The notes under the pieces were generated by a model. It worked only from the letters and a program-made list of their open reading frames with translations, made no database searches and was not told the DNA's origin. Positions 19,623 through 27,836 of a stretch of 48,797 nucleotides of DNA are shown here, one piece after another. Position numbers and translations under genes: made by a program. Source of the stretch: Psychromonas sp. B3M02 (GTDB lineage Bacteria; Pseudomonadota; Gammaproteobacteria; Enterobacterales; Psychromonadaceae); the NCBI RefSeq assembly GCF_003318165.1, contig NZ_QOCB01000093.1, forward strand, positions 1 through 48,797, given 5' to 3'. The stretch's first letter is position 1. Each line of letters starts with the position of its first letter.

Positions 19623-20297
19623 ATGAGGATAATACCTAAATTTAAAAGCTCCTTTAAATTAAAAATAAAGGCCGCTTTAGGTAAAGATGAAAAAATATTT
19701 ATTATTGGGAAGAATAAAACAGGTACAACTTCTTTAAAAGAAGTTTTTAAAAGCTTAGGGTATATTGTAGGGAATCAGGCAAAAGCTGAATTATTAATTG
19801 ATGAATATGAACGCGAAGATTTCGACAGTATTTTAGACTATTGTGATACAGCAGAAGTGTTTCAAGATATCCCTTTTAGTATGCCTGATACATATAAACA
19901 TCTGTATAAGAAGTACCCTAATGCAAAATATATTTTACTAGAAAGAGAGAGTCCTGAAATTTGGTTTAACTCACTTTTGAGATTTCACCAGAAATTAGTG
20001 AACAATGGAAATCCAATTACTGCTAATGACTTGAAAAATTTTGAATATAGAAAAAAAGGTTTCTTATGGCAGTCAGCACAAATTGTTTATGGTATTGATG
20101 AGACAACGCTATATGATAAAGATACTTATATACAAAAATATAACTCGTATAATCAAGAGGTTAAAGAGTTTTTTAAAGATAAAAATAATTTTTTAAGTCT
20201 CGTATTATCACATCAGGATACTGCAGAAAAACTAGCTGTTTTTCTTGATCGAAAAGTGGCAGATATTAAAATTCCACATTTAAATAAAAGCTCGTAA
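19623..20297 (+). CDS. Sulfotransferase family protein
   Basis: A 224-aa protein with hallmarks of PAPS-dependent sulfotransferases. The 5'-phosphosulfate loop is IIGKNKTGTTSLKEVF (about residues 27-42). The 3'-phosphate-binding region resembles KYILLERESPEIWFNSLLRF, in which the usual R...S pattern is present, and SHQDTAEKLAVFLDRK near the end fits the family's C-terminal helix. It would move sulfate from PAPS to a hydroxyl, probably on a sugar, given the adjacent glycan locus. The N-terminal ~20 residues are basic without a clear signal sequence, so it is probably cytosolic. The gene is more AT-rich than the thi genes and lies between two direct repeats, which suggests acquisition by transfer. 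The acceptor is unknown. Confidence 0.8.
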   Translation: MRIIPKFKSSFKLKIKAALGKDEKIFIIGKNKTGTTSLKEVFKSLGYIVGNQAKAELLIDEYEREDFDSILDYCDTAEVFQDIPFSMPDTYKHLYKKYPNAKYILLERESPEIWFNSLLRFHQKLVNNGNPITANDLKNFEYRKKGFLWQSAQIVYGIDETTLYDKDTYIQKYNSYNQEVKEFFKDKNNFLSLVLSHQDTAEKLAVFLDRKVADIKIPHLNKSS

Positions 20298-20300
20298 TTG

Positions 20301-20703
20301 GTATAACGGCCAATAAATTATAAATGAGAATAAAACATGTCCGATGAACAAGAGATTTACGCGACTTTAATTGAGATCCGTGAAGAACCGACTGCGCTGT
20401 ATAAAATATTAAAAATCGCAAATCTAGTATCAGGTGGCGGTGAAGCCAAGCAAGCCATCGCCGAAGGATATGTTTCATTAAACGGCGAACTAGAAACGCA
20501 AAAGCGTAAAAAGATTTATGCAGGCGACCTAATCTACTTCAACGAGCAATACCTACAAATCGCCCTAGCCGGTGAAACCCAAGACTACGAGTTTGTAGAA
20601 GAAGCAGCACTTCAACACACGGAATACCAAGCCGAACCTGAACCAGCGAAAAGCAACTCAGTGGCATTTAAAGCCAAGAAACCACGTAAACCGATTAGTT
20701 TTT
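20301..20703 (+). repeat. Direct repeat, right copy (S4 gene with its leader)
   Basis: The second copy of the unit at 19095-19497, offset by 1206 bases. Upstream of GTATAACGGCC the two copies are unrelated, so the right copy's promoter region, apart from the -10-like TATAAC and the ribosome binding site, differs. Recombination between the copies would remove 1206 bases including the sulfotransferase gene. Confidence 0.9.
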
Positions 20704-20705
20704 AA
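20337..20705 (+). CDS. S4-domain RNA-binding protein, copy 2
   Basis: A 122-aa near-duplicate of the protein at 19131-19499. The S4 fold (residues ~18-75) is intact, with conservative changes (A19T, V52L, then V-V to I-A near residue 75); other differences cluster in the disordered C-terminal third (P to A, V to A, E to K, S to F). Because both copies remain open and most changes are conservative, both may be functional or in early divergence. Which copy is ancestral cannot be told from one sequence. A weak AACAC-TAA-GTGTT hairpin with TTTT follows the stop (20710-20724). Confidence 0.85.
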   Translation: MSDEQEIYATLIEIREEPTALYKILKIANLVSGGGEAKQAIAEGYVSLNGELETQKRKKIYAGDLIYFNEQYLQIALAGETQDYEFVEEAALQHTEYQAEPEPAKSNSVAFKAKKPRKPISF

Positions 20706-20767
20706 CGAACACTAAGTGTTTTAAAAGAAAATGCCTCTGTGATGTAACGAGCGCTTTATGGCCATGG

Positions 20768-22054
20768 ATGAATAAAATGAGCGAGCCAATTTCCCTCTAT
20801 AGAAAATTTACCGGTACAGCAGGGGTGATGATCATTAGCCGTTGTTTGGCGATGATATTAGGCATTATTTACGCGCGTTTTCTTGGCCCTGAGCAGTTTG
20901 GTTTATATAGTTTTGCTTTATCTATCATCGCTATGGCTACCTTACCTGCTGTAGCAGGCTTGCCTAATTTGTTAGTGAGGGAAATTGCACATTTTCATTT
21001 ACAGGAGAAGTGGGGGTTATTAAAAGGCGTTATTAATTGGTCTCGTCTTTATGTTGTAAGTATTTCTTTGATTGTGATGCTAATAATGAGTGGTGCTTTA
21101 TATTTTAATTTCTTTGAATCTTCTGTATCTGACTTGCTTTGGGTAGCTATTTTCTTAATTCCAATTAAAGGCCTGTTAATACAACAAGGCGCAATATTTA
21201 ATGGGTTTAGAAAACCTATATTCGCGCAATTACCGATCCAAATTTTTGCCCCGCTAATGACACTCGTTGTCTTGTCTTGCTATATTTTTTTTTATAGTGA
21301 ACTCTCAGCTTACCACTTACTTTATATTTCCCTTTTATCTGCTTTTTCTGCATTTATCATTAGTGCTTTTTTGATTAGAAAAAAGCTATTAGTCACTTTA
21401 AAGGATGCGACTACTGATTATATAACTAAAACATGGCATAAAGCCTTATTACCATTTACGTTGATTGCTTTTATTGGGGCGCTTAATACTGAATTAGCGA
21501 GTGTATTTTTGGGTTTTTTGGGGGATATTGAGTCAGTGGCTTATTTTAAGGTAGCAATGCAAGGTGTTGCATTAATATCATTAAGCTTATCTGCGATAAA
21601 CATGGTTATTATGCCGAATGTGGCGCGTTTGTATAAAGAAGGGGACCTTGAAGCGACACAAATGTTATTAACCAAAAGTGTGCGCTTAAGCTGCCTTGTT
21701 TCTCTGCCTATTATTTTCATATTAGTCTTTTTCGGTGATTTCCTTATTAATTTATTATTTGGGAGCGAATACCTTAAGGCTTATTCTATTTTGCTTGTTC
21801 TGTGTATTGGGCAAACGGTTAATGTTTTAATGGGGTCCGTGGGGTTAATCTTAAATATGACTGGTAATGAAATGAATGGTATAAAACCATTTTTATTTGC
21901 ATTAATTCTAAACTTAGTTTTTCTCCTTTCTTTCATTCCTCATTATGGAGTTATTGGGGCTGCAATTGCAGTATCAATAAGTACCATTTTTTGGAATGTT
22001 TATATGGCTTGGGAAGCATTTAAGGTCACAGGAATAAAGACATGGATAATATAA
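20768..22054 (+). CDS. Wzx-like polysaccharide flippase (MOP superfamily)
   Basis: A 428-aa inner-membrane protein with about 12 hydrophobic segments. The N-terminus (GTAGVMIISRCLAMILGIIY, then ARFLGPEQFGLYSFALS) is the standard start of the polysaccharide-transport/Wzx family. It should flip undecaprenyl-diphosphate-linked repeat units to the periplasmic face. It opens the plus-strand part of the glycan locus. The start is one of two nearby ATGs (20768 or 20777) and neither has a strong ribosome binding site. The substrate is unknown but would be the phosphoglycan predicted from the neighbours. Confidence 0.88.
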   Translation: MNKMSEPISLYRKFTGTAGVMIISRCLAMILGIIYARFLGPEQFGLYSFALSIIAMATLPAVAGLPNLLVREIAHFHLQEKWGLLKGVINWSRLYVVSISLIVMLIMSGALYFNFFESSVSDLLWVAIFLIPIKGLLIQQGAIFNGFRKPIFAQLPIQIFAPLMTLVVLSCYIFFYSELSAYHLLYISLLSAFSAFIISAFLIRKKLLVTLKDATTDYITKTWHKALLPFTLIAFIGALNTELASVFLGFLGDIESVAYFKVAMQGVALISLSLSAINMVIMPNVARLYKEGDLEATQMLLTKSVRLSCLVSLPIIFILVFFGDFLINLLFGSEYLKAYSILLVLCIGQTVNVLMGSVGLILNMTGNEMNGIKPFLFALILNLVFLLSFIPHYGVIGAAIAVSISTIFWNVYMAWEAFKVTGIKTWII

Positions 22055-22102
22055 ATAGTGATTAATTTAAATATTATTAAATATATAAAGGAGAGTTAGT
22101 TA

Positions 22103-23092
22103 GTGCTTTACGATATTGATATTGTTATTCCTTGGGTTGATGGAACTGACCCCAAGTGGCAATCTGAGTTCAAAAAGTATAACCCAAGTTCTTTGTTATC
22201 AGATGCTCGTTTTGAACGCTATCGAGATTGGAAGTTTTTAAAATATTGGTTTAGAGGAGTTGAAAGATTTGCTCCATGGGTCCGAAAGATCCATTTTATA
22301 ACTTTTGGACATTTACCTGATTGGTTGGATTTAGATAACCCTAAATTAAACATTGTTAAGCATGAGGATTATATTCCAAATGAATACCTTCCTTTATTTA
22401 ACTCTCACCCAATAGAGTTATTTATAAACAGAATCAAAGGTCTATCTGAAAAGTTTATTTATTTTAATGATGATATGTTTCTTATTTCACCTATAAATTC
22501 AAATATTTTTTTTAAAAAAGGTCTGCCTTGTGATATGCCCATCTTAAATGCTCTTACTCCAAGTAGCGTATCACCAATAAGAATGAATGTTGTTGAAATT
22601 ATTAATAATAATTTTAAAAAAAAGCATGTCATAAGCTCATATCCATTTAACTGGATTAATTTAAAGTATAAAAAGTATTTGTTTAAGACGTTATGTCTTT
22701 TACCTTGGAAAAATTTTACAGGGTTCCTTGACCAGCATGCACCAACACCTTATCTAAAATTTACTTTAGATAAAGTTTGGTCGTTAGAAGAGGCTAAATT
22801 AATACAAGTAGCTAATGATAAATTTAGAAGTATAACTGGTATTAACCAATATATTTTTAGGTATTGGCAGTTTTGCGAAGGTAATACCCATCCTATAAAT
22901 ATTTATGACTTTTACAAATACCATGAAATCTCAGATAGGGGGATTGATGATATTGTTGCAGATATCATGGAACAAAAGTTAAAAATATTAACAATTAATG
23001 ATGGTTATGATATTGACTTTAACTTGTGTCAAAAAAAAATTATTTCTGCGCTTGAGTATATTTTACCTGAAAAGTCTTCGTTTGAAATTTAG
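22103..23092 (+). CDS. Stealth-family sugar-phosphate transferase, copy 1
   Basis: A 329-aa protein with the ordered Stealth blocks. CR1 is IDIVIPWVDGTDPKWQ (5-20). CR2 covers RYRDWKFLKYWFRGVERFAP and KIHFITFGHLPDWLD (~39-78). CR3 contains FNSHPIELFINRI and GLSEKFIYFNDDMFL (~99-128). The end, PEKSSFEI, is the typical Stealth tail. Characterised members transfer hexose-1-phosphate (or GlcNAc-1-P) from UDP-sugars to make phosphodiester-linked capsules; they are cytosolic or membrane-associated. It starts at GTG with AAGGAG nine bases upstream, 48 bases after the flippase. It is strongly AT-rich and converges on a second Stealth gene, with 24 bases between the stops. Confidence 0.88.
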   Translation: MLYDIDIVIPWVDGTDPKWQSEFKKYNPSSLLSDARFERYRDWKFLKYWFRGVERFAPWVRKIHFITFGHLPDWLDLDNPKLNIVKHEDYIPNEYLPLFNSHPIELFINRIKGLSEKFIYFNDDMFLISPINSNIFFKKGLPCDMPILNALTPSSVSPIRMNVVEIINNNFKKKHVISSYPFNWINLKYKKYLFKTLCLLPWKNFTGFLDQHAPTPYLKFTLDKVWSLEEAKLIQVANDKFRSITGINQYIFRYWQFCEGNTHPINIYDFYKYHEISDRGIDDIVADIMEQKLKILTINDGYDIDFNLCQKKIISALEYILPEKSSFEI

Positions 23093-23116
23093 AACAAGCA
23101 TCATTACTATGAACTG

Positions 23117-24151
23117 TTATTTTTCAAATGAAGATCTTTCGATTAATATATTGTCTAAAAAATTAAGAAGTGTAGTTTTTATTAAATCAAATTCTTTATC
23201 GGAAGTAATATCGGTCATCTGGTCATTAAAACAAACAAAGTTTAAACTATTTCTTTTTTTTATGTATGAAATACCTTTAGTTAGATAGTTTAAATTTTTA
23301 ATTTTTAATACGTAACCATCATTATGTTTATATGGATGGAAGCTATTTGATGCTAAGTGCCAATATCTATAAATGTACTGAGTTAAATCATTGTCTTTTC
23401 TAAATTTATTTTTAGAACATATACTCATTTCTGTTGAGAATGTATCTTTAGCTTTTTGTAGTGAAGAAAATAGGTAAGGTTGAGGATTATGCCAATGCTC
23501 TAACCAAATGAACTGCTTGTAAATATTTTTTAACATAAAATTACTTACTTTATTTTTTATTCCATAACTTGAATGGTAAAGAGACTGATTCGATAAGTGT
23601 TTAATTTTAAAGTCGTTATTTATTAATTTTAAACAGTTATTTAAAGCATTAACCCAAGTATTATGCCCTTTACAAAGTTTAAATAGTATTCCGCGTTTTA
23701 CCCATCCATGAGATAGGAAGTCTACTGGTTTGCAATTTACAAAAAACCTATCTCTTTTAATCTGATTTATAATAATAAAATCATCATTTAAATAGATAAA
23801 CTGTTCTGAAAGACCTCTTAAATTTGGTAGGTTCATTTCGATTGATGATGAATTAAAAGTAGGTAGGTGATTGTTATTAAAATAAAGTTCTTCATGTTTT
23901 ATTATAACCAGATTAGGATGATCTTTTCTAAGCCACTGAGGGATATGACCACGAGTAATTAAAAAAATTTTATTATACCAAGGACAATTCTTTTCTATGG
24001 AACGAAATACATATCTAAGCGTTTCTAAATCATTAAATCTTTTGTTGCTGCTATCTCCCGCATGACTTCTCATATATTTATTTTTATCTGCCTGCCAATC
24101 AGGGTCATTAGGATCAACCCACGGTATAACGAAATCTATTTTTATTGTCAC
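23117..24151 (-). CDS. Stealth-family sugar-phosphate transferase, copy 2
   Basis: A 344-aa Stealth protein, distinct in sequence from the one at 22103 but with the same block order. CR1 is IDFVIPWVDPNDPDWQADKN (5-24). CR2 holds RFNDLETLRYVFRSIEKNCP and KIFLITRGHIPQWL. CR3 has FNSSSIEMNLPNLRGLSEQF followed by IYLNDDFIII. The C-terminus is IERSSFEK. The two enzymes probably add different sugar phosphates or act at different positions of the same repeat. It lies on the opposite strand to the flippase and first Stealth gene, which suggests separate acquisition or an inversion. Confidence 0.87.
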   Translation of the reverse strand: MTIKIDFVIPWVDPNDPDWQADKNKYMRSHAGDSSNKRFNDLETLRYVFRSIEKNCPWYNKIFLITRGHIPQWLRKDHPNLVIIKHEELYFNNNHLPTFNSSSIEMNLPNLRGLSEQFIYLNDDFIIINQIKRDRFFVNCKPVDFLSHGWVKRGILFKLCKGHNTWVNALNNCLKLINNDFKIKHLSNQSLYHSSYGIKNKVSNFMLKNIYKQFIWLEHWHNPQPYLFSSLQKAKDTFSTEMSICSKNKFRKDNDLTQYIYRYWHLASNSFHPYKHNDGYVLKIKNLNYLTKGISYIKKRNSLNFVCFNDQMTDITSDKEFDLIKTTLLNFLDNILIERSSFEK

Positions 24152-24323
24152 TAGACTAATTCCCTTATATATTGCTTCTAGTTCAGTTCGAAAGAGTTTT
24201 TAATTTAATGCTTAATTAATCAGATACTATCCTAAATCTTATTGGACTGTTTAATTGCACTTATTTTTATAGGCTTTTTTATCAGAGATAAATTTTTGAA
24301 AAAATTAATTATAAAGTTTCATC
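24152..24323. promoter_or_regulatory. Divergent promoter region, Stealth copy 2 / glycerophosphotransferase
   Basis: These 172 AT-rich bases separate two divergent genes and must hold both promoters. No operator or riboswitch is recognisable, and many AT-rich hexamers make a -10 assignment unreliable. Confidence 0.3.
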
Positions 24324-25505
24324 ATGAATAAGCATAAATATAGCCTTTTAAAACTATTAAATTTTATTACTGGTTTGGCTTTCTCTATTTTTTATTCGTT
24401 TTTTTTGATTAAAAGAGAAAAAAGAATAATTTTTAATTCTACTAATAATAATCGCTTTACCTTTAATTCAATGAGCTTATTTATTGCTAAAAAAGCACAG
24501 TTTGAAGCTGAAGGTTTCGAGGTGTTTTTTATATTAAACGATTTTGAAAAAAGGGCATTATTAAATCAACGTTTTCCTAGTACTTTCATATCCAATAAAG
24601 GCATTAAGAATAAATTAATTATATTGCAATCTGCCGTATGGGTTATTAGTACTTTAGACCTGCCTGTGGCAGGTGCTTTTCTTGCTCGTAACCGTTTTGT
24701 GTATCATTTGGGTCATGGTACCCCTATAAAAAATATTGGGCTAATGGAAGAGCGCTGTTCACTTATTAAAAAGTGCTACTATAAGGTTAACGCAACATCC
24801 ATTTCTTTATACTTAAGTCCTTCTTCTTTTTTTAGGGGATATATAGCGAAGGCATTTGGTGTAAAAAAGGATAAAGTTATTGTAGCTCCACAACCTAGGT
24901 TGGATGCAATCTTCGAAAGCTCCAATCAACTTGATCAATATCGCGATAACTCATTAATGAAACTTATTTTATATTGCCCTACTTGGCGGCCTTTTAGCGA
25001 GTTACAATTATTCCCCTTTGATGACTTTGACATTAATGCCTTTAATTCTTTTTTAAAGGATATGAATACAAAAATATTATTACGATTACATCCGCTTTTT
25101 GAAGGTGATCTTTCTATGTATGCCCATAGTAATATTATGATATTCGATTCGAATCTATGCTCAGAAATATCAGAAGTACTTGTTGATATTGATGCGCTAA
25201 TAACTGATTACTCAAGTATTTATTGTGATTATTATTTAGTCGATAGACCCGTTTCATTTATTCCATATGATTTAAAAGAATATACTAAAAAAATAGGGTT
25301 CTCTTTTAATTATGATGATTTAACATCTGATAGTTATCTGTATAGTTTAATTGATCTTAAAAACTTTATTGCCTCTGTAAGTGAAGGGAATTTTGATATA
25401 TCACCGCAACTAGAAATGAAAGAACGGTTTAATTATTTATCAAATGTAAGTGCATGTGATTTTAACTATCAGCTTATCTGTAATAAGTATAAGGAAATAT
25501 TTTGA
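24324..25505 (+). CDS. CDP-glycerol glycerophosphotransferase family protein (TagB/TagF-like)
   Basis: A 393-aa member of the Glyphos_transf family, which moves glycerol phosphate (or ribitol phosphate) from a CDP-activated donor to a glycan or polymer. Family signatures are YHLGHGTPIKNIG (~131-143), YCPTWRPF (~217-224), LLRLHP, and the CDP-binding segment DALITDYSSIYCDYY (~293-307) followed by VSFIPYDLKEY. The first ~30 residues include a hydrophobic stretch (FITGLAFSIFYSFFLI) that may anchor it in the membrane. It overlaps the next gene, a CDP-glycerol-making enzyme, by four bases, so donor synthesis and use are coupled. In Gram-negatives such enzymes make teichoic-acid-like capsules. Confidence 0.88.
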   Translation: MNKHKYSLLKLLNFITGLAFSIFYSFFLIKREKRIIFNSTNNNRFTFNSMSLFIAKKAQFEAEGFEVFFILNDFEKRALLNQRFPSTFISNKGIKNKLIILQSAVWVISTLDLPVAGAFLARNRFVYHLGHGTPIKNIGLMEERCSLIKKCYYKVNATSISLYLSPSSFFRGYIAKAFGVKKDKVIVAPQPRLDAIFESSNQLDQYRDNSLMKLILYCPTWRPFSELQLFPFDDFDINAFNSFLKDMNTKILLRLHPLFEGDLSMYAHSNIMIFDSNLCSEISEVLVDIDALITDYSSIYCDYYLVDRPVSFIPYDLKEYTKKIGFSFNYDDLTSDSYLYSLIDLKNFIASVSEGNFDISPQLEMKERFNYLSNVSACDFNYQLICNKYKEIF

Positions 25506-25894
25506 ATATTATTACTTTTGGAACATTCGACGTATTTCATGTTGGGCATATTAATATTTTAGAGAGTGCTGCTGAATTGGGAAGCCGTTTAATTGTTGGC
25601 GTCTCATCTGATGAGCTAAATCGCAGTAAAAAAGGACGTGATCCTATTTATCTTGAGCAAGATAGAATTAAAATAATTTCATCTTTAAAATGCGTTGATG
25701 AAGTATTTATTGAGGAGTCCTTAGAACTTAAGGCTGAATATATAAAAAAGTATAAAGCTGACGTATTGGTCATGGGAGATGATTGGAAAGGAAAGTTTGA
25801 CCACTTTTCAAATCTTTGTAAGGTTATATACTTTCCAAGAACTCCCTCTATTTCTACGACAGAAATTATTGAAGTAGTAAAATCAATTAAATAA
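25502..25894 (+). CDS. tagD: Glycerol-3-phosphate cytidylyltransferase (TagD-like)
   Basis: A 130-aa nucleotidyltransferase that makes CDP-glycerol from CTP and glycerol-3-phosphate. It has both class signatures: GTFDVFHVGHINIL (~7-20), with the HxGH motif, and RTPSISTTEII near the C-terminus, where TagD has RTxGISTT. The length fits TagD (about 130 aa). It starts at TTG overlapping the previous stop (TTGA), with AAGGA seven bases upstream. The overlap with a glycerophosphotransferase makes CDP-glycerol the likely product, although ethanolamine- or sugar-phosphate cytidylyltransferases share the fold. Confidence 0.88.
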   Translation: MNIITFGTFDVFHVGHINILESAAELGSRLIVGVSSDELNRSKKGRDPIYLEQDRIKIISSLKCVDEVFIEESLELKAEYIKKYKADVLVMGDDWKGKFDHFSNLCKVIYFPRTPSISTTEIIEVVKSIK

Positions 25895-27124
25895 TCACTT
25901 CGCCCCAAACCCCGTTAGCATGGTTTTAAGCGTTTTAAAGAAGATGTTGACGTCAAGCCAGAATGACAGGTGTTTAATGTAGTAAAGGTCGTGTGCGAGC
26001 TTCTCTCGGGTGGTATCTGTGTCGGCAGTATAACCTTGTACGGTTTGCGCCCAGCCTGTGATGCCTGGTTTTACCATGTGGCGATAGCCGTAAAACGGAA
26101 TCTCCTGTTCGAAGGCTTTTACAAAGCTCTCTTGTTCCGGCCTTGGGCCGATCAGTGCCATTTCACCTTTTAAGACATTAACAAACTGTGGAATTTCATC
26201 GATGCGGGTTTTACGAATAAGGCGGCCAATATGGGTGACTCTGGTATGCTCTTCTGTGGCGAATTTAGAGTCTGCTTTAGGGCAACCCACCTCCATACTT
26301 CTTAACTTATAAATCTGGAAAGGTTTTCCACCTTGGCCGATACGCTTTTGTGTATAGAAAACTGGGCCTTTACTCTCTAGTTTTATCGCGATACTGACGA
26401 ATAACATGATTGGGAGAAACACAGGTAAACTTAATAGAATTAAGACGGTTTCGATAACCCGCTTTATTAACCAATAGCTTGGGTTCGTGTTTAGGGCGTT
26501 GAGTGCATTTTCCGAGAGGTGAGTGGTTTGTACCTTACCTTCAATCATCTCTTTAATGGTTTCTGAGTGATATACCACTTTGTTGTTGATGCTGCAGTCG
26601 GCAATGAACTTTTCTTGCTCTGCGGTCAGTGGTTTGTGTAGGTTAACCACGAGCCCGTCTTTAATTTGCGCTAAATTATAAGGGGGGACAATGCTTTCTA
26701 TGTCGATATGTTGATTATGATTGAAGGATGAAAGTGTAAAATTATCAATCGCTTGTAACTTTAAAATCGCTGCCTGGCGGTTAAATCGAGCACTAATAAG
26801 TAGCCAAATAAGGACGGTGCTGAAGCCATAAATCAGGGTTGGACGAGAGTACTCAATACGAAACAATACAATGGTGATAATAGCGAGGCTATACAGTGAC
26901 AACATCACCGGTAAAACATATAAGCTTTTATCAACTAGTAAAAACTTAGTGACTCTAGGTAAAATAATGACGCAGCTTGAATAAACGAGAAGCGTGATAA
27001 TAAAGCTGTTATAAACCGTGGTGTAGGAAAGTGGCATGAGCAGGTCAATAACGGCGTAAATTAGCCCTAGGCCAACAGCATAAGTGATGTATTTATTGGA
27101 TAATAACGCTTGGGTTTTATACAT
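25895..27124 (-). CDS. Polyprenyl-phosphate sugar-1-phosphate transferase (WbaP/WcaJ-like)
   Basis: A 409-aa initiating glycosyltransferase. The N-terminal ~200 residues hold four hydrophobic segments and a CoA-binding-like domain. The C-terminal ~190 residues are the bacterial sugar transferase domain, with a fifth hydrophobic segment (VLILLSLPVFLPIMLFVSIA), then KRIGQGGKPFQIYKLRSM, RKTRIDEIPQFVNVLKGEMA, LIGPRPEQ and KPGITGWAQ. It transfers a hexose-1-phosphate to undecaprenyl phosphate on the inner membrane and so primes repeat-unit synthesis. It is last in the minus-strand set ligase-transglycosylase-WbaP and abuts the tagD stop with no base between. The sugar (galactose, glucose or other) cannot be told. 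Confidence 0.92.
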   Translation of the reverse strand: MYKTQALLSNKYITYAVGLGLIYAVIDLLMPLSYTTVYNSFIITLLVYSSCVIILPRVTKFLLVDKSLYVLPVMLSLYSLAIITIVLFRIEYSRPTLIYGFSTVLIWLLISARFNRQAAILKLQAIDNFTLSSFNHNQHIDIESIVPPYNLAQIKDGLVVNLHKPLTAEQEKFIADCSINNKVVYHSETIKEMIEGKVQTTHLSENALNALNTNPSYWLIKRVIETVLILLSLPVFLPIMLFVSIAIKLESKGPVFYTQKRIGQGGKPFQIYKLRSMEVGCPKADSKFATEEHTRVTHIGRLIRKTRIDEIPQFVNVLKGEMALIGPRPEQESFVKAFEQEIPFYGYRHMVKPGITGWAQTVQGYTADTDTTREKLAHDLYYIKHLSFWLDVNIFFKTLKTMLTGFGAK

Positions 27125-27199
27125 GGTTAGTCATTACTTATATCAGGTGAAAATAGATTATTTAAAACAGTGTATTAAGCTGAATTTAATCATATTAGA

Positions 27200-27835
27200 T
27201 TATAAATTGTGTTGATAATACTGGTAAAAAGTTAATACTTTTGACACATATTTTTGTGTTTCAGGATAAGGTGGAATCTGACGTTTATAACGCCTTACTG
27301 CGCCTTCACCTGCGTTATAAGCTGCTGCAGCTAACTCTCTGGTTTTAAACTCTTTTAATAATATCTTCAAATATAAAGCACCGGCATAGATATTCTGTAT
27401 AGGATCAAATGAGTCGGTAACAGAGAAACGCTTGGCCGTTTCTGGCATAAGTTGCATTAGTCCTTGGGCTCCGGCAGAAGAGACTGCGTAACGTTGATAA
27501 GCCGACTCTGCTGTAATAACAGCATGTAGAAACGCGGGATCTAATTGATTTTTTTCAGCTGCCTTTAAGATAATAGGGTGGTACTTTCTTTGTAAGGTTT
27601 TATCACGCGGAATAGAGATATTGGTGTAGCTTTTGGCTTTCCAGTTTCTAAAACTGTGGGGCTTTTTATTGGTGTCACTACGCAATAACAGGGTGTAATT
27701 TTCATTTTCTTTGCGTTCGGAAAAGTATTTATTACCGTTTTTATCGGTATACATATAGATGTCAGCGTGACTAGCTGCAAATAACCCACTTAGTATTAAA
27801 GCGACAAAGCCAAATAGCGAACGAAATACTCTCAT
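27200..27835 (-). CDS. Lytic transglycosylase, SLT domain, periplasmic
   Basis: A 211-aa secreted muramidase-type enzyme. The ATG at 27835 gives an N-terminal signal sequence (FGFVALILSGLFAASHA) and follows the upstream stop codon by one base, implying coupled translation; the frame is open further upstream but inside the preceding gene. A DUF4124-like segment follows (DIYMYTDKNGNKYFSER). The C-terminal ~120 residues are the SLT fold, with the catalytic glutamate in ITAESAYQ, then SSAGAQGLMQLMPETAKRF and AAAYNAGEGAVRRY. It cleaves the MurNAc-GlcNAc bond. Its place inside a glycan operon may mean it opens peptidoglycan for export machinery, but it may also be incidental. Confidence 0.9.
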   Translation of the reverse strand: MRVFRSLFGFVALILSGLFAASHADIYMYTDKNGNKYFSERKENENYTLLLRSDTNKKPHSFRNWKAKSYTNISIPRDKTLQRKYHPIILKAAEKNQLDPAFLHAVITAESAYQRYAVSSAGAQGLMQLMPETAKRFSVTDSFDPIQNIYAGALYLKILLKEFKTRELAAAAYNAGEGAVRRYKRQIPPYPETQKYVSKVLTFYQYYQHNL

Positions 27836-27836
27836 A

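Noticed and set aside
19095-20703. Composite transposon around the sulfotransferase
   Set aside because: The flanking repeats encode S4 proteins, not transposases, and no terminal inverted repeats or target duplications were seen.
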